From: Neobacillus driksii | GTDB taxonomy: Bacteria > Bacillota > Bacilli > Bacillales > Cytobacillaceae | Assembly (NCBI RefSeq): GCF_013409995.1 | Contig: NZ_JACCBX010000023.1 | Span: 1-40,206 of the forward strand | Direction of reading: 5' to 3' | DNA length: 40,206 nucleotides | Shown here: positions 23,993 through 33,304 of the stretch, in pieces | How positions within the stretch are numbered: the first letter of the stretch is position 1 | How the letters are laid out: each line of letters begins with the position of its first letter | Translations under genes and position numbers: made by a program | Notes under the pieces: model-generated | The model's database searches: none | What the model was told of the DNA's origin: nothing | What the model saw: only the letters and a program-made list of their open reading frames with translations

Positions 23993-25372
23993 ATGATAAA
24001 AAAAACCTTAAAGCAGATATCAGATATGATATCTGTCAAAAATGAGATTACCTCATTTGCCGATACAGAAATCACGGGTGTTTCAATCGATTCTAGAAAA
24101 ATTGAAATGGGAAACTTGTTTATTCCTTTTAAAGGGGAAAACTCAGACGGTCATAAATTTGTAGAGGATTCTTTAAAAAAAGGAGCAGCCGCTGCACTTT
24201 GGCAGAGCGATGTACCGAACCCACCCCTCCATTTACCGATTCTTATTGTTGAGGATTGCCTAGTGGCATTACAAGAATTTGCGAGAGAATATCGCAAACA
24301 GTTACAAGTAAAAGTAGTTGGAATTACAGGAAGTAATGGGAAAACTACGACAAAGGATATGACGTATTCCTTGCTATCCACTACTTATAAAGTTCAAAAA
24401 ACGGAAGGGAATTATAATAACCATATTGGATTGCCTTTAACAGTCTTAGGTCTGGATGACGATACGGAAATTGCTGTTTTAGAAATGGGTATGAGCGGCA
24501 GGGGGGAAATTGAATTCCTTACAAAACTTGCTTCTCCGGACGCAGTTGTGATTACCAATATCGGTGAATCACATCTTCTTGACCTAGGATCAAGAGAAGG
24601 AATCGCCGAGGCAAAGCTAGAAATTTTACAAGGTCTTAAAGACGGTGGCTTGGCGGTGCTTCATGGTGATGAGCCCCTTCTGATGGAACGAATTAATAAA
24701 TATAAAGGTAATGTTAACCTGCAAACATTTGGTAGAACGGACAGAAATGACTTTTTCCCTACTGAAATTGTTCAGTTAGATCAAGGAAATATGTTTAAAA
24801 TCAATAAGTCCTCAGAAAGTTTCGAACTTCCTGTATTGGGTACACATAATATATTAAATGCTCTTGCCGCCATGATTATTGCTCATTACTTTGATGTGCC
24901 ATTTGAAAAAATGAATGAAGGTTTAACCAGCGTTAAGCTAACGAATATGCGGATGGAGCTAGTAGAAGGGAGTCATGGTGAAAAAATCATTAACGACGCC
25001 TATAATGCCAGTCCAACCTCGATGATGGCTGCGATTGAACTAGTATCAAATCTAAAGGGATATGAGAATATCATCTTAGTCCTAGGTGACATGCTTGAAT
25101 TAGGGCCTCAAGAAGAACAATATCATCTGCAAATCGGTGAGGGATTAAATCCAGATAAAATAAATTTGCTGTTTACCTTTGGAAAGTTATCGAAACATAT
25201 GGCGGAAGGTGCACGATCCAGTCTAGGTAAAGAGAGAGTATTCTCCTTTACGGATAAAAATGAGTTGATTGAAGTGTTGAAGCAGCATGTAAACAACCAT
25301 ACCTTAGTGCTGGTAAAGGCTTCAAGAGGAATGAAACTTGAGGAAATTGTGACCGCCTTACAACAAAAATAA
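23993..25372 (+). CDS. murF: UDP-N-acetylmuramoyl-tripeptide--D-alanyl-D-alanine ligase MurF
   Basis: Adds D-Ala-D-Ala to the UDP-MurNAc-tripeptide, the last cytoplasmic step of muropeptide assembly. The 459-residue Mur ligase has an N-terminal UDP-binding domain, the P loop TGSNGKTT (112-119), GNYNNHIGLP, LEMGMSGRGEI, NIGESHL and the C-terminal NDAYNASPTSM. The ATG at 23993 follows TGGAGGA by about 6 bases and matches the family start; the longer frame begins in the ddl hairpin. Confidence 0.97.
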   Translation: MIKKTLKQISDMISVKNEITSFADTEITGVSIDSRKIEMGNLFIPFKGENSDGHKFVEDSLKKGAAAALWQSDVPNPPLHLPILIVEDCLVALQEFAREYRKQLQVKVVGITGSNGKTTTKDMTYSLLSTTYKVQKTEGNYNNHIGLPLTVLGLDDDTEIAVLEMGMSGRGEIEFLTKLASPDAVVITNIGESHLLDLGSREGIAEAKLEILQGLKDGGLAVLHGDEPLLMERINKYKGNVNLQTFGRTDRNDFFPTEIVQLDQGNMFKINKSSESFELPVLGTHNILNALAAMIIAHYFDVPFEKMNEGLTSVKLTNMRMELVEGSHGEKIINDAYNASPTSMMAAIELVSNLKGYENIILVLGDMLELGPQEEQYHLQIGEGLNPDKINLLFTFGKLSKHMAEGARSSLGKERVFSFTDKNELIEVLKQHVNNHTLVLVKASRGMKLEEIVTALQQK

Positions 25373-25467
25373 GCCAATAATAGTCCAAAAATATGACCGT
25401 ATGCTAAATGCTGTTAATGGAACACTAAAATAAAATAATTCTTTCAAAGCAAAGTAGGTGGAGAGTC

Positions 25468-26163
25468 TTGATTGGCTGTTTATGTATTCATGGGTTTACA
25501 GGGGCACCATATGAAGTAGAGCCGCTTGCTGAGTATTTAACAAAGCATACGGACTGGATCTTCAGTGTCCCTACTCTTCCTGGCCATGGCGAAAATCTTT
25601 CACTAAAAGATATCCATTATCACCAATGGATAGAACATGCAGAGGCTGAATTAAAGAAATTAATTGATACCTGTGATCGGGTTTATGTAATTGGGTTTTC
25701 GATGGGCGGCATGATTGCAAGCCTTCTAGCAGCAAAATACCCTGTGGACAAGCTTGTACTACTTAGTGCGGCTGCGTACTATATAAACCCGAAACAGATG
25801 GCAAGTGAAATTAAATCGATGATTGTTGATTTATTCAAAGGAAACTTAGAAAACAATGAATTTTTTAAGCGCTACAAAAGAAAAATAAAAGCAACTCCCA
25901 TAAAAGCGACTTTCCAATTTCGCAGACTTGTTTCCTACATCAAGCCACTTCTCCCTCAAGTAGAAGTGCCAACACTAATTGCACAGGGGGAATGTGACGG
26001 AATCGTCCCGCCTAAAAGTGCTGAATACTTATACCGAACGATTAGTGCAAAAACAAAAAGGCTTACGTATATTAAGGATTCTAGCCATCATATTTGTCAC
26101 TGTGAGGAAAAAGAGGCCCTATTTTCTCAAGTATACGACTTTTTGATGGAGCGGTCATGCTGA
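25468..26163 (+). CDS. Carboxylesterase (alpha/beta hydrolase)
   Basis: Cytosolic alpha/beta-hydrolase of 231 residues resembling Bacillus/Geobacillus Est30-type carboxylesterases acting on short acyl esters. It shows oxyanion HGF (8-10), nucleophile elbow GFSMGG (76-81, Ser78), acid Asp177 in GECDGIVPP and catalytic His in DSSHHICH (207 or 208). It starts at TTG after AGGTGGAG. It lies between murF and cshA; the physiological substrate is unknown, and no link to wall synthesis is shown. Confidence 0.9.
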   Translation: MIGCLCIHGFTGAPYEVEPLAEYLTKHTDWIFSVPTLPGHGENLSLKDIHYHQWIEHAEAELKKLIDTCDRVYVIGFSMGGMIASLLAAKYPVDKLVLLSAAAYYINPKQMASEIKSMIVDLFKGNLENNEFFKRYKRKIKATPIKATFQFRRLVSYIKPLLPQVEVPTLIAQGECDGIVPPKSAEYLYRTISAKTKRLTYIKDSSHHICHCEEKEALFSQVYDFLMERSC

Positions 26164-26254
26164 TATGGGACTCGTTAATTAAAACGCATTAATTGCAATC
26201 TACTTGTAATAATGTTATGATTATCAGCAACGTGTCTAAAGAACGAGTAAATTA

Positions 26255-26287
26255 GGGCATACTCCTTTGGAGGGATGTCTTTTTTTT
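26255..26287 (+). terminator. Terminator of the esterase gene
   Basis: Interrupted stem GCAT-CTCC/GGAG-ATGT with loop TTT, followed by eight T residues. The remaining gap to cshA holds no other clear feature. Confidence 0.75.
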
Positions 26288-26387
26288 GGTAAAATAAAGA
26301 TGTTACCTAGTTACGGCATTTTGATGCGAATCATAAGTATTCAGCACATAGATAAAATTTTTATATAAATGAAGGAGAATGAAAACA

Positions 26388-27890
26388 TTGACAAAGTTTG
26401 AAGATTTAGGCCTAAGTCAGGCAACTTTACAAGCTGTCCTTAAAATGGGTTTTGAGGAAGCTACACCAATTCAGTCAGAAACAATTCCAATGGGCTTAGC
26501 CGGTAAGGATTTGATTGGGCAGGCTCAAACAGGAACTGGTAAAACAGCTGCATTTGGTATTCCTTTGGTTGAAAAAATTGATGTAACGAAGGACGCGATT
26601 CAAGGAATCATTATCGCTCCTACTCGTGAGCTTGCAATTCAAGTATCGGAAGAGCTTTATAAAATCGGTTCTGGTAAAAGAGTCCGCGTTTTATCCATTT
26701 ACGGAGGACAGGACATCAGCCGCCAAATCCGTTCATTAAAGAAATTCCCACATATTATTGTAGGTACCCCTGGTCGTGTTTTAGACCACATTAACAGAAA
26801 AACAATGCGCTTAGATACTGTAAATACAGTTATTCTTGACGAAGCAGACGAAATGTTAAATATGGGATTCATTGAAGATATTGAAAGCATTCTTGCTTCT
26901 ACACCAGCAGAACGCCAAACATTACTCTTCTCAGCTACTATGCCAGGACCGATTCAAAGAATGGCAGAGAAGTTTATGAAGGATCCGCAAATCGTTCGTG
27001 TAAAGATGAAGGAAATGACAGTTCCGGCGATTGAACAATATTACCTAGAGGTAATGGAAAAAAATAAATTTGATGTCTTAACAAGACTGCTTGATATTCA
27101 ATCACCAGAGTTAGCGATTATTTTTGGACGGACAAAACGCCGTGTTGATGAATTATCTGAAGCATTAACGTTAAGAGGGTATACAGCTGAAGGAATTCAC
27201 GGGGATTTAACGCAGGCAAAGCGTATACAAGTTCTACGTAAATTTAAAGAAGGAACGATTGATGTTCTTGTTGCAACGGACGTAGCAGCGAGGGGTCTAG
27301 ATATTTCTGGTGTAACACATGTTTACAACTTTGATATTCCACAAGACCCAGAAAGCTATGTACACCGTATCGGTCGTACAGGACGTGCGGGTAAGTCTGG
27401 AATGGCGCTGACATTCATCACACCACGTGAGAAGTCTTACCTAACGGTTCTTGAAAGAACAACAAAACGTAAGATGGAAAGAATGACGCCACCTACATTA
27501 GATGAAGCTTTGGAAGGCCAACAACGTGCAGTAGTTGATAAGATTGTTGCAACAATTGAATCAAATAATCTTCAGTATTATAAAGCGGCAGCTAAAGAAC
27601 TACTTGAAGAAAATGATGCTTCAACTGTTGTTGCTGCAGTGTTAAAAATGTTAACAAAAGAGCCTGATCAAACACCAGTTAAGTTAACAGAAGAAGCACC
27701 GCTTCATTCTAAGAGGGACAGAAAGCCGCAAGACCGTGACCGCAGAAGAAGAGATGACAATAGAGGTTATGGTTCTTCACGCGGCGGGGAACGCAGCGGC
27801 GATCGTGATCGTAAAAAGGCACCTGGAAAGCCAAGAACAGGTGAAAAACGCACAGCAGGAAAATCAAAACCAAGAAGCTTTAACCGATAA
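26388..27890 (+). CDS. cshA: DEAD-box RNA helicase CshA
   Basis: ATP-dependent RNA helicase of the degradosome-like network, acting in mRNA turnover, ribosome assembly and cold adaptation. Motifs in order: Q motif around GFEEATPIQ, AQTGTGKT, PTRELAIQ, TPGRVLDH, DEAD, SAT, HGDLTQAKR, ATDVAARGLD and HRIGRTGRAG. The tail is strongly basic (RDRDRRRRDDNRGYGSSRGG). ATG 26379 is 1 base after AAGGAG, which is too close. TTG 26388 has 10-base spacing and gives M-T-K-F-E-D-L, like B. subtilis CshA, so 500 residues are predicted. Confidence 0.95.
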   Translation: MTKFEDLGLSQATLQAVLKMGFEEATPIQSETIPMGLAGKDLIGQAQTGTGKTAAFGIPLVEKIDVTKDAIQGIIIAPTRELAIQVSEELYKIGSGKRVRVLSIYGGQDISRQIRSLKKFPHIIVGTPGRVLDHINRKTMRLDTVNTVILDEADEMLNMGFIEDIESILASTPAERQTLLFSATMPGPIQRMAEKFMKDPQIVRVKMKEMTVPAIEQYYLEVMEKNKFDVLTRLLDIQSPELAIIFGRTKRRVDELSEALTLRGYTAEGIHGDLTQAKRIQVLRKFKEGTIDVLVATDVAARGLDISGVTHVYNFDIPQDPESYVHRIGRTGRAGKSGMALTFITPREKSYLTVLERTTKRKMERMTPPTLDEALEGQQRAVVDKIVATIESNNLQYYKAAAKELLEENDASTVVAAVLKMLTKEPDQTPVKLTEEAPLHSKRDRKPQDRDRRRRDDNRGYGSSRGGERSGDRDRKKAPGKPRTGEKRTAGKSKPRSFNR

Positions 27891-27897
27891 TAATCAT

Positions 27898-27936
27898 AGA
27901 GAGCATGGGCGCAATGTCCAATGCTCTCTTTTTTTT
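27898..27936 (+). terminator. cshA terminator
   Basis: Nine-pair stem AGAGAGCAT/ATGCTCTCT with a 14-base loop and eight T residues. Confidence 0.9.
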
Positions 27937-28016
27937 GCTCTTGTTTCGGACAGGGATTTATTATGCTGGTGTGTATTGGGAACAGTAATGGTAACAGCTT
28001 GTTAGGAGTGATGAAG

Positions 28017-28979
28017 ATGATCGTTAAACTTGGATATGTTGCCATGAGCGTTGAGCTTCAGAACGCCTCACCCTCCCAAACCATGACCTTTGCACAATTC
28101 AGCAAAATAAAAGACCGTGATGCCGCAATCCGTAAGCTGGAGCGAATTGCAGAGTCAAATATAGATCATTGCCTGCGGTTATTAAAACACAATGCTGGAA
28201 ATCAAATTCATTTCTTTCGACTAAGCTCCCGTCTTATTCCATTGGCCAATCATGAGGAGCTGTTGGATTGGGATTATATGGGACCCCTGAAGGAATCTTT
28301 AAGAAGAATTGCTGACTATCTTAAGGAACATCCTATGCGGATAGATTTTCACCCTGACCATTTTGTTGTACTAAATACACCTAACAAAGAGATACTCTCA
28401 AACGCATTAAAGACACTAGTCATGCATAAAAAGCTGCTCAAAGGCATGGAAATCGATACTGAACATCGCTGTGTTCTTCATGTAGGCGGCGGCTATGAGG
28501 ATAAGGAAATGGCGCTTGAACAGTTTATACATAACTGGGCATACATCCAGCCAGCCATTCAAAAAATGATTATGCTCGAAAATGATGACACAACCTTCAC
28601 AGTGAAGGAAACGCTGTATCTTTGTGAAAAGTTGGGAATACCGATGATATTTGATTATCACCATCATTTGGCTAATCACGAAGAAGTGGAGTGGGAGCAG
28701 GACTGGGAGCGTATTGTCACCACCTGGAAGACATCTTCGCTTCCAGTTAAAATGCACATATCAAGTCCCCGTTCAGATAAGGAATTTAGGGCACATGCTG
28801 ATTTTGTTGATCCAGAAATGTTTTTAACATTCCTAAATACCATAAAAGGAACAGTACCAGAGATACATTGCATGATAGAAGCTAAACAAAAGGATGCAGC
28901 TCTTTTTCAACTGATGGATAATCTGAGAAACCGAAAGGGAATTCATGTAATAGACCAATCAAGCTTTGTTGTTGAATAA
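28017..28979 (+). CDS. uvsE: UV DNA damage endonuclease UvsE
   Basis: Nicks DNA 5' to UV photoproducts, starting alternative excision repair. The 320-residue TIM-barrel protein matches B. subtilis UvsE in length and motifs: YVAMSVELQNASPSQTMTF, HFFRLSSRLIPLA, RIDFHPDHFVVLNTP, HVGGGYEDKE, MLENDDTTFTVKETL, FDYHHHLAN, KMHISSPR and CMIEAKQKD. The metal-binding His, Glu and Asp positions are kept. AGGAG is 8 bases before ATG 28017; the upstream frame extension overlaps the cshA terminator. In B. subtilis the gene lies elsewhere. Confidence 0.93.
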   Translation: MIVKLGYVAMSVELQNASPSQTMTFAQFSKIKDRDAAIRKLERIAESNIDHCLRLLKHNAGNQIHFFRLSSRLIPLANHEELLDWDYMGPLKESLRRIADYLKEHPMRIDFHPDHFVVLNTPNKEILSNALKTLVMHKKLLKGMEIDTEHRCVLHVGGGYEDKEMALEQFIHNWAYIQPAIQKMIMLENDDTTFTVKETLYLCEKLGIPMIFDYHHHLANHEEVEWEQDWERIVTTWKTSSLPVKMHISSPRSDKEFRAHADFVDPEMFLTFLNTIKGTVPEIHCMIEAKQKDAALFQLMDNLRNRKGIHVIDQSSFVVE

Positions 28980-29045
28980 CAATGATGTTTCCTTGTCAAT
29001 TCCCGTGTATACTTAATAGAAGGCATGGCGAAGTGGAGGGGAACT

Positions 29046-29525
29046 ATGATACTGGAGCCGCAAAAACGAATATCGATAAAGGCATTAACCGTATGGAGAA
29101 TTTCGAGTGTGATAAAAATTTTAATCAGCTGGATCTTAGCCGGTGTTGCTATCTTTTTATTACATATCTTTAATGGCCCATTTTGGATATCACTTTTATT
29201 AATAGCAATTGAACTTATTTCTACGTATATTATGATTTTTTTATTACCATCACTAAGATGGCGACGCTTCCGATATGATGTTAGAGTAGAGGAAATTGAA
29301 CTACAGGAAGGAATCTTTATTGTTAAGCGGACATTGATTCCGATGATTCGGGTACAGCATGTAGATACCGTTCAAGGACCAATCCTACGCAAATATCAGT
29401 TGGCATCTGTCATTATTAATACCGCTGCAACAGCTCATGAAATTCCTGCATTAGAAGAGAGTGAAGCGGAAGAATTAAGGCGCCTTATTTCTAATCTAGC
29501 AATGGTGGCGGATGAAGATGTCTGA
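29046..29525 (+). CDS. ydbS: PH-domain membrane protein YdbS
   Basis: A 159-residue protein with two membrane helices (about 20-65) followed by a bacterial PH (bPH_2, DUF304) domain containing RVQHVDTVQGPILRKYQLA. It matches B. subtilis YdbS, also 159 residues. In B. subtilis ydbST is a SigW target giving resistance to a bacteriocin of related bacilli. ATG 29046 follows GTGGAGGGG by 4-5 bases; the longer frame from 29025 would start before it. It overlaps ydbT by 8 bases. No TGAAAC/CGTA promoter is seen here. Confidence 0.92.
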   Translation: MILEPQKRISIKALTVWRISSVIKILISWILAGVAIFLLHIFNGPFWISLLLIAIELISTYIMIFLLPSLRWRRFRYDVRVEEIELQEGIFIVKRTLIPMIRVQHVDTVQGPILRKYQLASVIINTAATAHEIPALEESEAEELRRLISNLAMVADEDV

Positions 29526-30954
29526 ACCGAAAAGACTTCATCCTATTGTAATCGTATTAACAATCGGCAAACGAATAAAAGATCTTATTTTTTCATTTAT
29601 CGCCCTGTTTTTTATCTGGAATAAAGGTGATGGCGGCAAGCTGCTGCTTTTTGGGGCTTTGGCTATAGCGATTATAGGAATTATTCTGACCAGTATCCTT
29701 TCGTGGTTTCGATATACCTATCGATTAGAGAAGAATGAACTGAGGATAGAATATGGCGTTTTTGTCCGAAAGAAGAGGTATATACCCTTGGAGCGTATCC
29801 AAAGTCTTGATATTTCAGAAGGACTCTTTCAGCGCTTATGCGGAATGGTAAAAGTTAAAATTGAAACAGCCGGCGGAAGTGGGAATGACGAAGCAGAAGC
29901 AGTTCTATCGGCCATCCCCAAAGAAGAGGCACGCTATATACAGGAATATGTTGCGGGTGCTAAAAATTCTTCTGAACCAAATGTTTACGAAGATCCTAGT
30001 CAGATCGTCTATAAAATTACACCCTCACAGTTACTTTTACTTTCACTTACTTCCGGAGGGGTAGGAGTTGTCATATCAGCCGTATTGGCATTTTTGTCTC
30101 AGTTGGATGACTTTATTCCCTATGAAAAAGTATTTCGAGGAATTGAACAATGGGTAGTCAGCAATCTAATTTTGATTGCTCTTCTCATTTTTGCCGGACT
30201 TATACTTGCTTGGATTCTTGCTCTATTTGGAACAATGTTGAAATATGCCAATTTCCATGTCACGAAAACAGAACATGATTTAGTTATTTCTCAAGGTCTA
30301 TTAGAAAAAAGACAAATGACGATTCCGATAGCACGAATTCAAGCAATAAGGATTAATGAAAATATCGTCCGGCAATGGCTTGGTTACGGGTCCGTCAACG
30401 TTGAAAGTGCTGGTGGTTCAGCGAGTAATAAGGAAGGGTCGAAGGTTTTGCTTCTTCCACTTGTCAAGCTAAAGGATATTGAACATATTTTAGGACCTTA
30501 TTTGACCGAATATCAATTCACCTCCAGTTTTACCTCCGTTCCTAAAAAGGCTATGAACCGTTATATTTTTAGAAGCTGGTATATTGTGGTTCCGCCCGTT
30601 GTGGTTTCGATTGTATTCTTCAAGGTTTGGGGACTTCTTTCGTTGATTATTCTTGCTCTGGTAACATTTTGGGGGGGCTTAAAATATAAGGACGCCGGCT
30701 GGAGTTTGGATGACCATCAATTGAGTCTTCGTTACCGATCAATGGTACGTACTACTGTGTTTATTAGGAAAAATAAAATTCAAAGCCTAGAAATGAGAGA
30801 AAGTTATTTTCAAAGAAGAAAAGATCTGGCTACACTAGAGGCTTTTGTGAAAGTGGGTTTTGGCGGTGCTGGTGGCCGTGTACTCGATATGGATCGAATG
30901 GATGTGAGAAAGGTCTACACCTGGTTTTCGAGGGAAGACGAAAAAAGGGATTGA
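29518..30954 (+). CDS. ydbT: PH-domain membrane protein YdbT
   Basis: Partner of YdbS: a large membrane protein with three bPH_2 (DUF304) domains alternating with membrane-helix pairs. Each domain shows the family turn P-x-x-R-I-Q-x-x-x-I/L (YIPLERIQSLDI, IPIARIQAIRI, IRKNKIQSLEM). A second in-frame ATG (29512) is only 3 bases from GGTGG; ATG 29518 is 9 bases away and gives 478 residues. Function inferred from B. subtilis: bacteriocin resistance with YdbS. Its stop lies inside the terminator stem shared with the rhomboid gene. Confidence 0.9.
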   Translation: MSEPKRLHPIVIVLTIGKRIKDLIFSFIALFFIWNKGDGGKLLLFGALAIAIIGIILTSILSWFRYTYRLEKNELRIEYGVFVRKKRYIPLERIQSLDISEGLFQRLCGMVKVKIETAGGSGNDEAEAVLSAIPKEEARYIQEYVAGAKNSSEPNVYEDPSQIVYKITPSQLLLLSLTSGGVGVVISAVLAFLSQLDDFIPYEKVFRGIEQWVVSNLILIALLIFAGLILAWILALFGTMLKYANFHVTKTEHDLVISQGLLEKRQMTIPIARIQAIRINENIVRQWLGYGSVNVESAGGSASNKEGSKVLLLPLVKLKDIEHILGPYLTEYQFTSSFTSVPKKAMNRYIFRSWYIVVPPVVVSIVFFKVWGLLSLIILALVTFWGGLKYKDAGWSLDDHQLSLRYRSMVRTTVFIRKNKIQSLEMRESYFQRRKDLATLEAFVKVGFGGAGGRVLDMDRMDVRKVYTWFSREDEKRD

Positions 30955-30980
30955 ACCAAATATGGATCAATCCCTTTTTT
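30941..30980. terminator. Bidirectional terminator carrying both stop codons
   Basis: Perfect 14-pair stem AAAAAAGGGATTGA/TCAATCCCTTTTTT with a 12-base loop. The TGA of ydbT (30952-30954) and of the convergent rhomboid gene (30969-30967) lie at mirror positions, and T runs follow on both strands. Confidence 0.93.
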
Positions 30981-31560
30981 TAGTATAAAAAATAGCTCCT
31001 AGTAAAAAACCGCCTGCTAATCCGAATATATGTGCCGTAATATTAATATTCGGCTGCAAAAAGGTCATGATCAAGCTAAGGGCACAGATAAAAAGGATGA
31101 TTTGTGAGTTTTGCTGGGAGAGCAAATGCTTACGAAATAGAATGATGCTAATATAATAACCGAATAATCCAAAGATCGCTCCGCTTGATCCAACATGTAC
31201 ATAGGTTAATGGTTCAAGCATCAGTGTAGCCACATTAGCTAGGATGCCAGAAACAAGATAGACCAATACGAATTTACCTTTACCTAGCAGCCTTTCGAGT
31301 GCTGGACCAAAAAGGACTAGTGAGAAGCTGTTGAATAATGCATGGGTAAAACCGCCATGCATAAAGATGGGGGTCACCAGCCTCCAATATTCCCCTTCCC
31401 TAATATAGAGGTTTACTCCCGAAAAAGTGGCCTTAAACCAAAAGTTTGGAAAGAGAGGTAAAGTCGTAAAAATATATAATAGGAAATGGATGGCAATAAT
31501 AGTAGAAACAACTGGATAAAAGCGGATAAATTCGCGAAAACTCTCTGTTCTCGTAAACAT
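30967..31560 (-). CDS. Rhomboid-family intramembrane serine protease (YdcA-like)
   Basis: Six-helix membrane protein of 197 residues. The catalytic serine lies in GSSG (124-127, Ser126) and the histidine in the AHIFGLAGG helix (His177), with HGGFTHALFNSFSLVLFG supplying the usual oxyanion-side residues (Asn77). The position next to ydbT and acpS is that of B. subtilis ydcA. AGGAGG precedes the ATG. Substrates unknown. Catalytic residues are complete, so activity is plausible. Confidence 0.9.
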   Translation of the reverse strand: MFTRTESFREFIRFYPVVSTIIAIHFLLYIFTTLPLFPNFWFKATFSGVNLYIREGEYWRLVTPIFMHGGFTHALFNSFSLVLFGPALERLLGKGKFVLVYLVSGILANVATLMLEPLTYVHVGSSGAIFGLFGYYISIILFRKHLLSQQNSQIILFICALSLIMTFLQPNINITAHIFGLAGGFLLGAIFYTKKRD

Positions 31561-31658
31561 AATAACCTCCTGAATGGACTTACTTATATAATAGACTGAA
31601 TTGATGTCCTGTTGTACTATTATGCATATCTTAATTGAATTAGAAGGGGTACCTGCGA

Positions 31659-32009
31659 ATGATTAAAGGGATTGGTATTGATATTATTGAACTCTCAAGG
31701 ATTGAAGATATAGTCACTAGACAAAGGAAATTGATTGACCGCATACTGACTGATCATGAAAAACAAACTTTTGAACAGCTGCCGGACCGGAGAAAGATTG
31801 AATTTTTAGCAGGAAGGTTTGCGGCGAAAGAAGCCTATTCAAAGGCTGCTGGCACGGGTATAGGGAAAGAACTGTCGTTTTTAGATATTGAAATCCAAAC
31901 AAATTCATTAGGCAAGCCCTATATAGTAAGACCCGATACAAATGGATTTCTTTCTATTTCACATAGCAGAGATTATGCTGTTGCACAGGTAATTATCGAG
32001 GAAAAGTAG
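31659..32009 (+). CDS. acpS: Holo-[acyl-carrier-protein] synthase AcpS
   Basis: Transfers 4'-phosphopantetheine from CoA to apo-ACP, making fatty-acid synthesis possible. At 116 residues it is a typical trimeric AcpS. The magnesium ligands are Asp8 (GIGIDIIEL) and Glu58 (RFAAKEAYSKA), and ISHSRDYAVA is at the C-terminal side. AAGGGG lies before the ATG. It starts a series with ydcC and alr as in B. subtilis. Confidence 0.96.
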   Translation: MIKGIGIDIIELSRIEDIVTRQRKLIDRILTDHEKQTFEQLPDRRKIEFLAGRFAAKEAYSKAAGTGIGKELSFLDIEIQTNSLGKPYIVRPDTNGFLSISHSRDYAVAQVIIEEK

Positions 32010-32081
32010 AAAAAAACGAGCTGCGCTAGTTCCGAAGGCGCCTTTCACTTTTCTTTCAAACCTTTAACATATTCCAAAAGG

Positions 32082-32149
32082 TTGTCTCATATATTCATAG
32101 GGAAATGGGAGAGACAAGTCTTCTTTAAATTCATATGAAAATGAGACAA
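32082..32149 (+). repeat. Inverted repeat upstream of ydcC
   Basis: TTGTCTCAT (32082-32090) and ATGAGACAA (32141-32149) are exact 9-base inverted repeats, with a further GAGACAA (32111-32117) between them. They lie between acpS and ydcC and end just before the ydcC ribosome site. Regulatory role unknown. Confidence 0.5.
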
Positions 32150-32165
32150 GAAGGGGTTGAAGGAA

Positions 32166-33176
32166 TTGAAGAAAAGGTTGTTGCTTGTGATTACGGGATT
32201 ACTAGTCGTTTTTTTACTAGCAGCCTGTGGCTCTAAATCAAAAGAAGATGTGGTGAAGGAGTTAAATGGAAAACTAAATGATTTATCAGGTTATAAAGTA
32301 GATGCAAAAATGACGTTAAAAATGGGTGCCGATTCACAGGTCTATAACGTTGAAATCTGGCATAAAGATCCAACGTTTTATCGTGTTAATTTAAAAAATG
32401 CTGAAAAAGACCAAAGCCAAATGATTTTACGCAATAATGAAGGAGTATTTGTGTTAACTCCTGCTCTTAAGAAGAGTTTCAAGTTCCAAAGTGATTGGCC
32501 GCAAAACAGCAGCCAGGCCTATTTATACGAATCATTAATAAAAGACATCGTTGAAGATAAAGAAGCGAAGTTTTCTTCTACAAAAGAACATTATGTATTT
32601 GAAACGAAAACCCGCTATCAAAACAATAGTATGCTGCCAACCCAAGAAATTAAACTTAACAAGGAGGATTTATCACCTGCGGTAGTAAAAGTGATGGATC
32701 CTGATCGAAAAGCACTTGTAACAGTCGAGTTTTCTAAGGTTAAATTTAATGCAAGCTTTGATGACAGTGATTTTGATATGAAAAAGAATATGACTCGTGC
32801 TGACCTTAACCTGCCGGTGATGGCAGATAGCAAGGATACGGCATTTACCGTTAAATATCCTACTGCTGATTTAGGTGCAAAATTAGTCGATGAAAAAGAA
32901 GTAAAGCTTCAAAATGGTAAGCGCGTCGTGTTAACGTATGAGGGTGAAAAGTCATTTACACTTGTACAAGAAAAGGTTACGGTGAAAGAAGCTTCTACTT
33001 CACCGACATATGTAGATGGAGATTTAGTTGATTTAGGTGTTACCATTGGTGCTGTTTCGGATGGTTCGATTACTTGGACCATAGATGGTGTTGACTACAT
33101 GGTTGCCTCAAACGACTTAACGGAAGAAGAACTTGTTGAGATTGCAAGAACTGTTCAAGGTGATGTTGAAAAATAA
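32166..33176 (+). CDS. ydcC: YdcC-like lipoprotein (LolA-fold type)
   Basis: Membrane-anchored extracytoplasmic lipoprotein. The signal peptide MKKRLLLVITGLLVVFLL is followed by lipobox LAAC, with Cys at about residue 21. The body resembles B. subtilis YdcC and LolA/GerS-like folds (NVEIWHKDPTFYRV, LRNNEGVFVLTPALKKSF, MLPTQEI, GKRVVLTYEGEKSFTLVQEK). TTG 32157 has no room for the ribosome site AAGGGG; TTG 32166 is 9 bases past it and matches the family start. 336 residues. Precise function not established; GerS relatives take part in spore cortex processes. Confidence 0.88.
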   Translation: MKKRLLLVITGLLVVFLLAACGSKSKEDVVKELNGKLNDLSGYKVDAKMTLKMGADSQVYNVEIWHKDPTFYRVNLKNAEKDQSQMILRNNEGVFVLTPALKKSFKFQSDWPQNSSQAYLYESLIKDIVEDKEAKFSSTKEHYVFETKTRYQNNSMLPTQEIKLNKEDLSPAVVKVMDPDRKALVTVEFSKVKFNASFDDSDFDMKKNMTRADLNLPVMADSKDTAFTVKYPTADLGAKLVDEKEVKLQNGKRVVLTYEGEKSFTLVQEKVTVKEASTSPTYVDGDLVDLGVTIGAVSDGSITWTIDGVDYMVASNDLTEEELVEIARTVQGDVEK

Positions 33177-33187
33177 GGTTTGAGGAT

Positions 33188-33216
33188 ACAGGCTCTGCTA
33201 AAGGGCCTGTTTTTTG
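33188..33216 (+). terminator. ydcC terminator
   Basis: Six-pair stem ACAGGC/GCCTGT with an 11-base loop followed by TTTTTTG. Confidence 0.8.
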
Positions 33217-33217
33217 T

Positions 33218-33246
33218 TTGACAATTAAAATAAGTAGTTTGATAAT
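33218..33246 (+). promoter_or_regulatory. alr promoter
   Basis: TTGACA (33218-33223), 17-base spacer, GATAAT (33241-33246), about 59 bases before alr and directly after the ydcC terminator. Confidence 0.82.
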
Positions 33247-33304
33247 CAATAAGGTAAAATTAAAATATGATAAAAGTGACTTTAGTTAATTAGGAAGTGG
33301 AATA

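Noticed and set aside
28980..29045. SigW promoter for ydbS-ydbT
   Set aside because: CGTG is present, but no TGAAAC lies at 16 bases.
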